A DNA stretch of 64,000 nt from Fictibacillus sp. BK138 (GTDB lineage Bacteria; Bacillota; Bacilli; Bacillales; Fictibacillaceae): positions 744,001 to 808,000 of the forward strand of contig NZ_SGXL01000001.1 in the NCBI RefSeq assembly GCF_004216955.1, written 5' to 3'. The notes below the pieces were generated by a model that worked only from the letters and a program-made list of their open reading frames with translations, did no database searches and was not told the origin of the DNA. Below are positions 47,115 through 55,360 of the stretch, piece after piece. A program made the translations under genes and the position numbers. Positions within the stretch are counted from its first letter, which is position 1. Each line of letters opens with the position of its first letter.

Positions 47115-47990
47115 ATGGAAAGACAAGACGTACAAATGGTGATTATTACAGGAATGTCAGGAGCCGGAAAAACGGTGGCCATGCAGAGCTTCGAGGATTT
47201 AGGCTTCTTCTGTGTAGATAATCTGCCGCCTGCACTACTCCCTAAATTTGTAGAATTGATGCAAGAATCTGCCGGCAAATTGAATAAGGTAGCACTTGTA
47301 ATGGACCTTCGCGGCCGTGAGTTTTTTGATCAGCTTTTTTCAACGCTTGATCAGCTTGCGGTCTCATCAGACATTCAGCCGCAGATTTTATATTTAGACT
47401 GTAAGGATGCTACACTTGTCCGCAGGTATAAGGAAACTCGCCGTTCACATCCACTGGCGAAAAGCGGAAACCCCCTTCAAGGGATCACGCAGGAACGTGA
47501 AATGCTAGAAGAGTTAAAGGGAAGAGCTCAGCAAGTGCTTGACACATCAGACCTTAAACCGCTGCAATTGCGTGAGCGCATCATCCAGCGCTATTCTGCG
47601 AACGCTGCACATCCGTTTACGATCAATGTCATGTCATTCGGTTTTAAATATGGCATGCCGATCGATGCAGACTTGGTATTTGACGTTCGTTTCTTGCCGA
47701 ACCCTCACTATATCGAGCATATGAGACCGAGAACAGGGCTCGAACCTGACATTTCTGAGTATGTTTTAAAGTGGCCGGAAACAAACAAATTTCTAGAGAA
47801 GCTGCTTGACCTTCTTCACTTTATGGTGCCGCAATACAAACGTGAAGGAAAGAGTCAGCTTATTATTGGTATCGGCTGTACAGGCGGTAAGCATCGTTCT
47901 GTAGCCCTTGCTGAATATATCGGAAACGCGCTATCCAAAGAATACGTTACATTCAGCAGCCACAGAGATATGGGAAAGGATAAAGTATAG
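47115..47990 (+). CDS. rapZ: RNase adapter RapZ / nucleotide-binding protein (YvcJ-like)
   Basis: This 291-residue P-loop protein belongs to the RapZ/YvcJ family. Walker A GMSGAGKT lies near residue 13 and the family C-terminal signature [17 protein letters not shown] near residue 260. E. coli RapZ presents the small RNA GlmZ to RNase E; B. subtilis YvcJ binds and hydrolyses nucleotides and is linked to competence. The start follows GGGGGGAT. It lies between yvcI and yvcK, the stop codon abutting the yvcK start. Confidence 0.95.
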   Translation: MERQDVQMVIITGMSGAGKTVAMQSFEDLGFFCVDNLPPALLPKFVELMQESAGKLNKVALVMDLRGREFFDQLFSTLDQLAVSSDIQPQILYLDCKDATLVRRYKETRRSHPLAKSGNPLQGITQEREMLEELKGRAQQVLDTSDLKPLQLRERIIQRYSANAAHPFTINVMSFGFKYGMPIDADLVFDVRFLPNPHYIEHMRPRTGLEPDISEYVLKWPETNKFLEKLLDLLHFMVPQYKREGKSQLIIGIGCTGGKHRSVALAEYIGNALSKEYVTFSSHRDMGKDKV

Positions 47991-48941
47991 ATGAAGAAGC
48001 AGCCGAAAGTGGTAGTGCTTGGTGGAGGAACGGGTCTTTCCGTTCTCCTTCGCGGTTTGAAGCACTACCCTGTAGATATTACTGCTATCGTTACGGTTGC
48101 AGATGACGGCGGCAGCTCAGGAAGACTGAGGAGGGATTATGATATGCCTCCTCCTGGCGACGTCAGAAACGTGATCGCTGCGCTTTCTGAAGTAGAGCCG
48201 CTTGTAGAAAAAATGTTTCAGCACCGGTTCAAAGTGGGTGACGGTATAACCGGCCACTCGCTCGGGAACCTTCTTTTAGCTGCGATGCATGATATTACGG
48301 GAGATTTTTTAACAGGAATCCGGGAACTTTCCCGCGTATTAAACGTAAGAGGTCAAGTACTGCCTGCAGCGAAGAACAGTATTATTTTAAGTGCTGAATT
48401 AGAAGATGGGACGATTGTACAGGGGGAATCTAAAATCCCGCTGTCGAATAAAAAGATTAGAAGAGTTTTCTTAAATGATGAACATATCGAACCGCTTCGT
48501 GAAAGTGTTAAAGCTATTCAGGAAGCCGACCTGATTGTAATCGGACCTGGAAGTCTTTATACGAGCATTCTGCCGAATCTTCTTGTTGGCGGAATTTCAA
48601 AGGCAATTCGCGAGGCAACGGCACCTAGAGTGTATGTGTGCAACGTCATGACACAGCCAGGTGAGACAACGGATTACACAGCAGGGGATCACATTCAGGC
48701 TTTAATTGATCATGTTGGGCATAATTTTATAGATGTCGTAATCGTGAATAATGAAAAGATCCCTTCTGAGTTTCTGGATCTTTATCTGGAAGAAGGCGCA
48801 AATCAAGTTTTATTCGATGAGGAGCGTCTAAAGTCGTTCGGCATCGGATTGGTTTGCGATAATATCATACAGTATGGAACTCTCGTCAGACATGATGCAA
48901 GAAGAGTCTCTGATCTGCTGTTAGGACTTATTGAGAAATAG
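47991..48941 (+). CDS. yvcK: Gluconeogenesis/cell-wall factor YvcK (GlmR)
   Basis: YvcK/GlmR (also MgfK) binds UDP-sugars and stimulates GlmS-dependent amino-sugar synthesis, and is needed for growth on gluconeogenic carbon. The nucleotide-binding start VVVLGGGTGLSVLLRGL and the CofD-like signature VADDGGSSGRLRRDYDMPPP near residue 40 are clear. It has 316 residues. The ATG directly follows the rapZ stop. Its role fits an operon also encoding Crh. Confidence 0.96.
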   Translation: MKKQPKVVVLGGGTGLSVLLRGLKHYPVDITAIVTVADDGGSSGRLRRDYDMPPPGDVRNVIAALSEVEPLVEKMFQHRFKVGDGITGHSLGNLLLAAMHDITGDFLTGIRELSRVLNVRGQVLPAAKNSIILSAELEDGTIVQGESKIPLSNKKIRRVFLNDEHIEPLRESVKAIQEADLIVIGPGSLYTSILPNLLVGGISKAIREATAPRVYVCNVMTQPGETTDYTAGDHIQALIDHVGHNFIDVVIVNNEKIPSEFLDLYLEEGANQVLFDEERLKSFGIGLVCDNIIQYGTLVRHDARRVSDLLLGLIEK

Positions 48942-48977
48942 TTAAGTTAGAGGAACAAAAGAGAGGTGGTGAAGCAG

Positions 48978-49919
48978 ATGTCATTCGCTGCAGATACAAA
49001 GAAAGAATTAACGCAGCTTGAACTGAAGGACTGCTGTAAAAAAGCAGAGCTGGCTGCATTGATTCGAATGAATGGCTCCATCTCTTTCAGCAACAGAAAG
49101 CTGATTCTAGATATTCCAACTGAGAACGCTGCAATTGCAAGAAGAATTTATACGCTGATCAAGCGTGTGTATCCTTATCACGTTGAGCTGTTAGTACGAA
49201 AAAAGATGCGCTTGAAAAAGAACAACGTTTACATCGTACGTGTTTCAGAAGAATCGAGAGCATTGTTGGAAGATTTGAAGATTATTGACGGATCGTTCAC
49301 GTTTACTCGCAATATTGCAGAGGAATTTAATAAAAAAAGCTGCTGCCGCCGTGCCTATATGAGGGGCGCTTTTCTAGCAGGTGGTTCAGTGAACCATCCT
49401 GAGACAAGCTACCATCTTGAGATCTTTTCCATGTACGAAGAGCATACGGTTGCATTGGCTGAACTGATGAATAAGTTTAAGCTGAAAGCCAAAGTACTCG
49501 AGCGTAAAAAAGGGTATATCATCTATTTAAAAGACGGGGAAAAAATTTCAGAGTTCTTAACACTGATCGGCGCTCACCATGCCGTTCTATTCTTTGAAGA
49601 TATTCGTATTTTAAAAGATATGCGAAACTCGGTTAACCGCCTTGTAAACTGTGAAACGGCAAACTTGAACAAAACGGTTGGAGCCGCAATGAGACAGGTG
49701 GAAAATATTAAATTCATTGATGATCAAGTAGGACTTGAAGTGCTCCCAAACAAGCTGCGGGAAATTGCCCAGCTTCGTGTAACCCATCAGGAAATCACGC
49801 TTAAGGAGCTGGGAGAGATGGTATCATCCGGCCCAGTCAGCAAATCAGGTGTAAACCACCGATTGCGAAAAATTGATGAAATTGCAGAGAAACTTAGAAC
49901 GGGTCAACCCATCAATTGA
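48978..49919 (+). CDS. whiA: DNA-binding protein WhiA
   Basis: WhiA binds DNA and affects division and chromosome segregation in Bacillus; in Streptomyces it is a sporulation regulator. The N-terminal LAGLIDADG-like fold is visible ([20 protein letters not shown] near residue 125), followed by a helix-turn-helix region near residue 260 ([26 protein letters not shown]). The ATG at 48978 was preferred over GTG 48966, because it follows GAGGTGG at the right distance and matches B. subtilis (MSFA). It has 313 residues. Confidence 0.96.
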   Translation: MSFAADTKKELTQLELKDCCKKAELAALIRMNGSISFSNRKLILDIPTENAAIARRIYTLIKRVYPYHVELLVRKKMRLKKNNVYIVRVSEESRALLEDLKIIDGSFTFTRNIAEEFNKKSCCRRAYMRGAFLAGGSVNHPETSYHLEIFSMYEEHTVALAELMNKFKLKAKVLERKKGYIIYLKDGEKISEFLTLIGAHHAVLFFEDIRILKDMRNSVNRLVNCETANLNKTVGAAMRQVENIKFIDDQVGLEVLPNKLREIAQLRVTHQEITLKELGEMVSSGPVSKSGVNHRLRKIDEIAEKLRTGQPIN

Positions 49920-49962
49920 TGTTTCGATATAAAGAGAAGATGGCTAGAGGAGGTAGAATAGA

Positions 49963-50220
49963 ATGGTTGAGAAAAAAGTAACTGTCCAGTTGAAAAGCGG
50001 ACTTCAGGCACGTCCAGCAGCACTTTTTGTTCAAGAAGCAAACCGTTTCACTTCAGATGTTTTCGTTGAAAAAGAAGGCAAGAAGGTCAATGCAAAAAGC
50101 ATCATGGGGATCATGAGCTTAGCGGTGGGTTCTGGATCTGAGCTTGTGTTAGCTGTAGACGGCCCTGATGAAGAGGAAGCAATCGAAGCTCTCGCGGAGT
50201 TTGTCTCAAAAACTGAGTAG
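49963..50220 (+). CDS. crh: HPr-like catabolite repression protein Crh
   Basis: Crh resembles HPr but cannot be phosphorylated by the PTS. At position 15, where HPr has the active His in GIHARPA, this protein has Gln (GLQARPAALF). The regulatory serine target of HprK is present in AKSIMGIMSLA (Ser46). P-Ser-Crh co-activates CcpA in carbon-catabolite repression and also affects methylglyoxal control. The 85-residue length is exact. The start follows AGGAGG. The stop codon overlaps a GGGGTC repeat element (R3). Confidence 0.97.
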   Translation: MVEKKVTVQLKSGLQARPAALFVQEANRFTSDVFVEKEGKKVNAKSIMGIMSLAVGSGSELVLAVDGPDEEEAIEALAEFVSKTE

Positions 50221-50262
50221 GGGTCTGACCCCAGACAAATACAAATCGCCATTTTGTCCATA
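50220..50262 (+). repeat. GGGGTC-core element, copy R3
   Basis: The element begins at the last base of the crh stop with GGGGTCTGACCCC, then ACAAATACAAATC, and ends with TTTGTCCAT. It recurs at 52380-52421 in the same orientation. The two copies bracket the small gene at 50356 and trpE. Confidence 0.85.
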
Positions 50263-50355
50263 TGGGAAGGACGAGTGGCGGTTTTTTTATTTTACAGGGT
50301 TGGCCGCATACAGTTTCTTAATATAGTAATAAAGAGGAAAGGGGGGGCGATTGCT

Positions 50356-50655
50356 TTGGACCATACGAGCATTATGTATGACTGGTCGTTTGCCGCTGGT
50401 TTAACACTGATCAACATCCTCTTAACCCTGTATATCCTTAAACCTAAGAAGAGCACGCTCAGGAGAATCTATTGGGTGTTCATGCTTATTTTCATCATTA
50501 TCTATCCGCTCGCATTGCTCAGTTATTCATTTGAAGACCCTTCAAACCCCGGTCTATTCTTAAGTCTTGCCTTCGGGATCACGGCAACCTTCAGCATCCT
50601 ATTATTTTTCAGTGTGTGCTGGATCTGGGTCATCAGGCATTCCTTTTACCGCTGA
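50356..50655 (+). CDS. Small membrane protein of unknown function
   Basis: This protein of about 99 residues has three membrane segments (about residues 8-25, 37-55 and 68-92) and ends in RHSFYR. The TTG at 50356 was chosen because GGGGGGG lies 8 nt upstream; an ATG at 50374 is an alternative. The open frame extends upstream into repeat R3 without a ribosome site, so that part was discarded. I see no family signature. It is not the acetyltransferase found after crh in B. subtilis. Confidence 0.5.
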   Translation: MDHTSIMYDWSFAAGLTLINILLTLYILKPKKSTLRRIYWVFMLIFIIIYPLALLSYSFEDPSNPGLFLSLAFGITATFSILLFFSVCWIWVIRHSFYR

Positions 50656-50672
50656 TCCGCTCTAAAGAACAG

Positions 50673-50701
50673 TTGACAGACAAAGGGCTAGCCTTTATAT
50701 T
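50673..50701 (+). promoter_or_regulatory. SigA-type promoter of trpE
   Basis: A perfect TTGACA (50673-50678) and TATATT (50696-50701) are separated by 17 bp. Transcription would start just before the first TRAP triplet. Confidence 0.8.
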
Positions 50702-50714
50702 AATCACTAATCAG

Positions 50715-50774
50715 GAGAATAGCAGTTAGTTGAGATGAGTGGAGAGAAGAGAGCATAGCTTGAGCTGAGCTGAG
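50715..50774 (+). promoter_or_regulatory. TRAP-binding site in the trpE leader
   Basis: Eleven (G/U)AG triplets, mostly 2 nt apart, start at 50715, 50720, 50727, 50732, 50737, 50742, 50751, 50756, 50762, 50767 and 50772. In B. subtilis, tryptophan-loaded TRAP (an 11-mer) wraps such RNA and blocks the antiterminator. Eleven triplets match its eleven KKR pockets. Confidence 0.9.
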
Positions 50775-50831
50775 AGTATTTAATCCTGGATTAAACCTCT
50801 TTCTTAGTTTATTAATGTTGCATTAAAAGCC

Positions 50832-50865
50832 AAGCCTCCGCTGTAAAAAGCGCGAGGCTTTTATT
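50832..50865 (+). terminator. trp attenuator terminator
   Basis: AAGCCTC and GAGGCTT with inner CGC/GCG form the stem, followed by TTATTATT, ~20 nt before trpE. GCTTG in the TRAP site (50758-50762) can pair with CAAGC (50831-50835), a possible antiterminator. Confidence 0.85.
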
Positions 50866-50886
50866 ATTGGAAAGAGGTGGTTCAAA

Positions 50887-52428
50887 ATGTTTACCCCATC
50901 GATAGAGGACGTTAAGTCTCTTACAAAACAAAATTATAATGTTATCCCGATCGGTTTTACATACTTATCCGATCATGAAACGTGTATCTCGCAATTTGAA
51001 AAGGTCCGTCATGAAACCTATTCGTTTTTACTCGAAAGTGTAGAAGGCGGAGAACGATGGGCGAGGTATTCTTATATTGGCAGGAAGCCCTTCCTTGTAA
51101 TCTCTTCAAAAGGGTATGAGGTGAATCTAACCTATTTAAACGGTAATGAAAGCAAAACCATTCAAGAACAGGGTTCTCCTTTAGACATAGTTAAACAGCA
51201 TATAACACGCTACAAATCTCCTAAACTCTCTGATCTGCCGCCATTTACAGGAGGTGCTGTCGGATTCTTCGGCTATGATCTTATTCATACTTTTGAAAAT
51301 GTTCCTTCACCTCCAACCCCATCCAATCAGACAAATGAAATGGAATTTTTATTTACAGATGAAATGATCGTTTTTGATCATCTTAAACAAAAAACAACGA
51401 TACTCTGCAATATGCACGTTAATCCTGACGACCAAGAAGATACCATTCAAACGAAATATGAACTAGTTTGCGAAAACATCCGTAAGACCTATCGGGAATT
51501 ACAGGAGACTTCAAAAAAGACTTTTATAAAAAGCGACTTGGGATTTGAAAATAATAAGCAAACCGGAAAAGTCCGTTCTTCTCACACAAAAGAAGAGTTC
51601 TGCTCAATGGTGGAAAAAGCAAAGGAGTATATTAAAACAGGTGACATCTTCCAGGTCGTTCTATCACAGCGGTTCGAGCAGGAAACGGAAGCAGATCCCT
51701 TTGATGTGTACAGACTGCTTCGTTCGATGAATCCTTCACCATATATGTACTATTACAAGTCGAGAGATACTTACATCGTTGGAGCGTCACCTGAACTTCT
51801 TGTTAAAGTGGATAAGGGCTGCATAGAGAACCGGCCGATCGCAGGAACTCGGCCAAGAGGTAAAACGCGTGAAGAAGACTTGGCGTTTGAAGAAGACCTT
51901 TTAGCAGATGAAAAAGAACGTGCGGAACATGTGATGCTTGTTGACTTGGGGCGTAACGACGTTGGCCGGGTGAGCGAATTTGGAACAGTTGAACTCGACT
52001 CTTACATGGAGATCGAACGATATTCCCATGTGATGCACATCGTTTCGCATGTGAAAGGAAAAATGCGAGAAGACAAAGATTTCTTTGATGCGCTTCGTTC
52101 ATGTATGCCAGCAGGCACCGTATCAGGTGCACCTAAAGTAAGAGCGATGCAGATTATCTCCGAACTTGAAAAAGAAGCACGCGGTGTATATGGAGGTGCA
52201 ATCGGCTATCTTGGTTTTAATGGCCAAATGGATTCATGTATCGCTATTCGGACAATCGTTTTCCAGGACGGAAAAGCGTATGTCCAAGCCGGAGCAGGAG
52301 TTGTAGCAGATTCTGTACCGGAGCGTGAATACGAAGAAACCGTCAACAAAGCCAAAGCCATGCTCAAGGCAATAGAGGGGGGGACAGACCCCACACAAAT
52401 ACAAATCCCCCATTTGTCCATTCAGTGA
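50887..52428 (+). CDS. trpE: Anthranilate synthase component I
   Basis: TrpE makes anthranilate from chorismate and glutamine-derived ammonia and is feedback-inhibited by tryptophan. The N-terminal LLES motif (FLLESVEGGERWARYSYIG near residue 49) belongs to the Trp site. The chorismate-binding core has PIAGTRPRGKTREED, AEHVMLVDLGRNDVG, FDALRSCMPAGTVSGAPK and CIAIRTI. The 513-residue protein ends in a stretch derived from repeat R4 (TDPTQIQIPHLSIQ) after EAIEGG-like family sequence. A TRAP leader controls it, but no trpD, C, F, B or A follows, so the gene is solitary. Confidence 0.93.
   Translation: MFTPSIEDVKSLTKQNYNVIPIGFTYLSDHETCISQFEKVRHETYSFLLESVEGGERWARYSYIGRKPFLVISSKGYEVNLTYLNGNESKTIQEQGSPLDIVKQHITRYKSPKLSDLPPFTGGAVGFFGYDLIHTFENVPSPPTPSNQTNEMEFLFTDEMIVFDHLKQKTTILCNMHVNPDDQEDTIQTKYELVCENIRKTYRELQETSKKTFIKSDLGFENNKQTGKVRSSHTKEEFCSMVEKAKEYIKTGDIFQVVLSQRFEQETEADPFDVYRLLRSMNPSPYMYYYKSRDTYIVGASPELLVKVDKGCIENRPIAGTRPRGKTREEDLAFEEDLLADEKERAEHVMLVDLGRNDVGRVSEFGTVELDSYMEIERYSHVMHIVSHVKGKMREDKDFFDALRSCMPAGTVSGAPKVRAMQIISELEKEARGVYGGAIGYLGFNGQMDSCIAIRTIVFQDGKAYVQAGAGVVADSVPEREYEETVNKAKAMLKAIEGGTDPTQIQIPHLSIQ
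52380..52421 (+). repeat. GGGGTC-core element, copy R4, inside the 3' end of trpE
   Basis: It matches R3 (50220-50262) in order and orientation: GGGGACAGACCCC, ACAAATACAAATC, then ATTTGTCCAT. GACAAAT and ATTTGTC form an inverted repeat. It encodes the last ~15 residues of TrpE. Confidence 0.85.
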
Positions 52429-52548
52429 GGACACCCTACATTTAGTGGCCTGAGCACTTTTCTACTCGCTTTCTCTGAAAATGGATATACTGTCCCTTGT
52501 ATCAATTTTTTTCGATTATATAACTCATAACATAAAGGGGACTTATAT

Positions 52549-53526
52549 ATGAAAGCATTGCTGCTTGAAGATAAAAATATGTGGCGTGAAATGAAGGTAA
52601 GTGAGACGGAGAAACCTGCTCCTGGACCAGGTGAAGTACTCGTTAAGGTAAAGGCTGCGGGTCTTAATCCGGTAGACTACAAGACTGCGACCAACGGAAA
52701 TCCGAACTGGTCATATCCACACATTCTGGGAGTGGATGCAGCAGGTGTTATCGAAGAAATAGGAGAAAGTGTTACAGGTTTTCAAAAAGGAGACCGTGTA
52801 TTTTATCATGGCAATTTGACCAAAAAAGGTGGTTTTGCTGAATTTGCTGTAACTACTGCTCACACCGTTGCAAAAATGCCTGATGAGTTATCTTTTGAAG
52901 AGGCTGCTGCTCTTCCTTGTGCGGGTATGACTGCTTACCAAGCTCTCATTCGTAAAATGAACCTTCAGACCGGAGAAACTATTCTTATTCATGGCGGAGC
53001 AGGCGGTGTTGGCGGGTTTGCCATCCAGCTCGCCAAAAACATCGGTGCTAAAGTAATTACAACATGTTCTCCTGAAAATGAAGAGTACGTGAAAGAGCTC
53101 GGCGCAGATGATGCAATCTTTTATAAAACAGAAGACGTTCATGCTCGCATTTTAGAAATAACAGAAAATACAGGTGTGGATGCTGTTCTTGATACAGTGA
53201 GCCGTGATAATGCTACACAATCACTTAAAAGCATTGCTTTTAATGGGAGAATTGCTTTCATTGCCGGTAACCCAGATTATTCTGCAGTAAAACCATTTAG
53301 CCAGGCTCTGTCTTTCCATGAGATCGCACTTGGTGCAGCTCATTTTTCAAACAATAGAGAAGCGCAAAAAGATCTAGCAACAATGAATGAGGAATTAGCT
53401 AAGCTCGTTGTTGAAGGCAAGATATCTACTATGATTTCAGAAAAAGTCACGTTAGAAAAAGTGCCAGCAGCTCTTATCAAACTTTCAGAAAGACATGTTA
53501 AAGGGAAAATTGTCGCTGTCATCTAA
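52549..53526 (+). CDS. Zinc-free MDR-type quinone/alcohol oxidoreductase
   Basis: This 325-residue protein belongs to the medium-chain dehydrogenase/reductase superfamily, zeta-crystallin-like. The N-terminal GroES-like domain has GEVLVKVKAAGLNPVDYK, and the NADPH motif is ILIHGGAGGVGGFAIQLAK near residue 145. The catalytic zinc cysteines and histidines of true alcohol dehydrogenases are missing, so quinone or enone reduction is likelier. Its nearest B. subtilis relatives are YogA-like. The ribosome site is AAAGGGG. The gene stands alone and ends at a bidirectional terminator facing clpP. Confidence 0.88.
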   Translation: MKALLLEDKNMWREMKVSETEKPAPGPGEVLVKVKAAGLNPVDYKTATNGNPNWSYPHILGVDAAGVIEEIGESVTGFQKGDRVFYHGNLTKKGGFAEFAVTTAHTVAKMPDELSFEEAAALPCAGMTAYQALIRKMNLQTGETILIHGGAGGVGGFAIQLAKNIGAKVITTCSPENEEYVKELGADDAIFYKTEDVHARILEITENTGVDAVLDTVSRDNATQSLKSIAFNGRIAFIAGNPDYSAVKPFSQALSFHEIALGAAHFSNNREAQKDLATMNEELAKLVVEGKISTMISEKVTLEKVPAALIKLSERHVKGKIVAVI

Positions 53527-53537
53527 ATATGTGCAAC

Positions 53538-53572
53538 AAAAAAACAGGATCGCCTCAGCGGTCCTGTTTTTA
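53538..53572. terminator. Bidirectional terminator between the MDR and clpP genes
   Basis: AAAACAGGATCGC and GCGGTCCTGTTTT pair around CTCA, with A and T runs on either side. Confidence 0.93.
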
Positions 53573-53579
53573 ATAAGTT

Positions 53580-54182
53580 CTATTTTTTAATATCTGTGCT
53601 GTCTACTGATGTGATCAGCTTATCGACTAAACCGTATTCTACAGCAGCTTCAGCTGTTAAGAAGTTGTCACGATCAGTGTCACGCTCGATAACTTCAAGC
53701 GGCTGGCCAGTTTTTTCAGCCAAGATTTTGTTTAGCTGTTCACGCATTTGAATAATGCGGCGAGCGTGGATTTCGATGTCACTCGCTTGACCGCGAGTTC
53801 CGCCCAGCGGCTGGTGAATCATTACTTCTGAATTTGGAAGAACGTAACGCTTTCCTTTTTCACCTGCAGCAAGCAAGAAAGCACCCATAGATGCAGCCAT
53901 ACCGATACAGATTGTTGATACATGCGGCTTGATGAAGTTCATCGTGTCATAGATCGCCATACCAGCGGTGATCGATCCACCTGGGCTGTTTATGTATAAC
54001 GAGATGTCTTTATCTGGATCTTCAGCTGCTAAGAATAAAAGCTGTGCGACGATAGAGTTTGATACGTTATCATCGATCGCGCTTCCTAGCATAATAATAC
54101 GATCTTTTAATAATCGGGAGTAGATATCGTAAGCGCGCTCCCCACGGTTCGTTTGTTCAATTACTGTTGGAATTAAGTTCAT
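53580..54182 (-). CDS. clpP: ATP-dependent Clp protease proteolytic subunit
   Basis: ClpP forms the 14-subunit protease barrel used by ClpC, ClpX and ClpE to degrade damaged and regulatory proteins. The catalytic Ser is in [12 protein letters not shown] (about residue 98), His in MIHQPLGG (about residue 123) and Asp in [11 protein letters not shown] (about residue 172). The N-terminal [20 protein letters not shown] is standard; 200 residues is normal. The start follows GGAGGAT on the minus strand. A CtsR operator overlaps the promoter, so expression is heat- and stress-induced. Confidence 0.98.
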   Translation of the reverse strand: MNLIPTVIEQTNRGERAYDIYSRLLKDRIIMLGSAIDDNVSNSIVAQLLFLAAEDPDKDISLYINSPGGSITAGMAIYDTMNFIKPHVSTICIGMAASMGAFLLAAGEKGKRYVLPNSEVMIHQPLGGTRGQASDIEIHARRIIQMREQLNKILAEKTGQPLEVIERDTDRDNFLTAEAAVEYGLVDKLITSVDSTDIKK

Positions 54183-54223
54183 GGAAATCCTCCTTCTCCT
54201 TTTTCACTTTAAACTGTACTGTC

Positions 54224-54252
54224 ATCATACAAAAAAGGTCAAACAAGGTCAA
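54224..54252 (-). promoter_or_regulatory. SigA-type promoter of clpP
   Basis: On the minus strand TTGACC (54252-54247) and TATGAT (54229-54224) are separated by 17 bp. Confidence 0.82.
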
Positions 54253-54253
54253 A
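54237..54253 (+). promoter_or_regulatory. CtsR operator
   Basis: GGTCAAACAAGGTCAAA contains the direct repeat of the CtsR heptad GGTCAAA with 3-bp spacing, a perfect match. It overlaps the -35 box of clpP, as for class III heat-shock genes. Confidence 0.93.
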
Positions 54254-54401
54254 CGATATGCTGTTTAACTTTTCATTTCGCCAAATCTGCGAAATATCCT
54301 TCTTAAACCTTATGTATGGGCTATCATCATAATGCCCGCGAGGAGTAGGATTTTAAACCTCTGGATGTGAAAACATTACCCTTTTTTATAAATAAGTAAG
54401 C

Positions 54402-54617
54402 TTAATTCTGATTTTTTATTTCGATATAAGCTGTTTCTAAATTACGGATGCGGCGAACGATCTCACTGTTTTTATTCAAGTTGTCGTTGATCAGTGTCCC
54501 GACTATAGAGCGGTAATAGGCGTTCATCGCATGTGTTTTTGTAAAAACATCTTTATTTCTTTCTATATATTGCTGAAAGTTTTCTTTAAAATAAGGAACT
54601 GAAAATGCTTCGCTCAT
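54402..54617 (-). CDS. Small helical protein of unknown function
   Basis: This 71-residue soluble protein is predicted mostly helical, with a phased C-terminal stretch (IVRRIRNLETAYIEIKNQ) that could be a short coiled coil. The start ATG at 54617 follows TAGGAGG. The gene is monocistronic and lies divergently from csp. I do not recognise the family. Confidence 0.65.
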   Translation of the reverse strand: MSEAFSVPYFKENFQQYIERNKDVFTKTHAMNAYYRSIVGTLINDNLNKNSEIVRRIRNLETAYIEIKNQN

Positions 54618-54730
54618 GTTTATCCTCCTAAATTTAAGTGGAAAGCAAATTTTATGTATATAAAACCCTTATCTATCATAGCCTATTCTTGTGCCTAATC
54701 AAAATCAAATAAAAAAATCCATCCCTTGTT

Positions 54731-54759
54731 TTGACAATTGTATTTGGGCATGTTATAGT
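54731..54759 (+). promoter_or_regulatory. SigA-type promoter of the second csp
   Basis: TTGACA and TATAGT are separated by 17 bp. The start point lies near 54766, leaving a ~185-nt leader. Confidence 0.82.
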
Positions 54760-54765
54760 TTATTT

Positions 54766-54951
54766 AACCATTTACGGTGTGAATATTTTTTGGATTTAAA
54801 GCGGTCGTACTTTTTGAATAAGAAGTGGAACACTTAAATCCGCTTCTGATTATTCAGATGAGTACGCATTTTTTTATGCCTTTTTATTTACATAGTAATA
54901 CGGTTAAAAGAGTTAAAACGCTTACATAGCGTTTGTAAGGAGGAAACACCC
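54766..54951 (+). promoter_or_regulatory. Long structured 5' leader of csp
   Basis: Nested complementary arms are visible: CGTACT/AGTACG, TGAATAA/TTATTCA and GAAG/CTTC, with AAGTG/CACTT at the tip. Cold-shock mRNAs often use long leaders as thermosensitive folds. A short U-rich run follows the hairpin. Confidence 0.6.
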
Positions 54952-55152
54952 ATGCAAAATGGTAAAGTAAAATGGTTTAACGCTGAGAAAGGTTTCGGCT
55001 TCATCGAAGTTGAAGGCGGAAACGACGTATTCGTTCACTTTTCTGCGATTCAATCAGAAGGCTTCAAGTCTCTTGAAGAAGGACAAGAAGTATCTTTCGA
55101 AATCGTTGATGGCGAGCGTGGACCACAAGCTGCTAACGTAACAAAACTTTAA
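54952..55152 (+). CDS. Cold-shock protein (CspA/CspB family), second copy
   Basis: This 66-residue cold-shock domain differs from the csp at 932 at about fourteen positions. RNP-1 KGFGFIE and RNP-2 VFVHFSAI are intact. It differs in the middle (EVEGGNDV) and C-terminus (NVTKL). The ATG follows AAGGAGG. The leader is about 185 nt and foldable, so this copy is the likelier cold-induced one. Confidence 0.96.
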   Translation: MQNGKVKWFNAEKGFGFIEVEGGNDVFVHFSAIQSEGFKSLEEGQEVSFEIVDGERGPQAANVTKL

Positions 55153-55165
55153 TAGTAAAGTTTAG

Positions 55166-55204
55166 AATGCCAGACTGCCCTAGGGCGGTGCTGGCATTTT
55201 TTTG
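55166..55204 (+). terminator. Terminator of the second csp
   Basis: AATGCCAG and CTGGCATT form the outer stem, with GCCC/GGGC inside, followed by seven T. Confidence 0.93.
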
Positions 55205-55229
55205 TATCCTAAAATGCGTGATAATTGTG

Positions 55230-55277
55230 TGAGAATTGACTGGGGTCTGTCCCGGGACAGACCCCAGTCAATTCTCA
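55230..55277. repeat. 48-bp perfect palindrome
   Basis: Each half reads TGAGAATTGAC then TGGGGTCTGTCCC, and the other half is its exact reverse complement; the centre is CCCGGG. It lies between the csp terminator and rpoN. The GGGGTC core links it to the R1-R4 elements. Confidence 0.95.
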
Positions 55278-55360
55278 TGTCAAGTTATTTCTCCGCCAAA
55301 TTTTGTAGGATGTACAGCGCTTACATCTGTAGTATCATAAATAAAGGGGAGGGATACAAA

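Noticed and set aside
55202-55360. N-terminal extension of sigma-54
   Set aside because: It reads through the csp terminator tail and the 48-bp palindrome; the ATG at 55361 has a strong ribosome site and matches SigL proteins.
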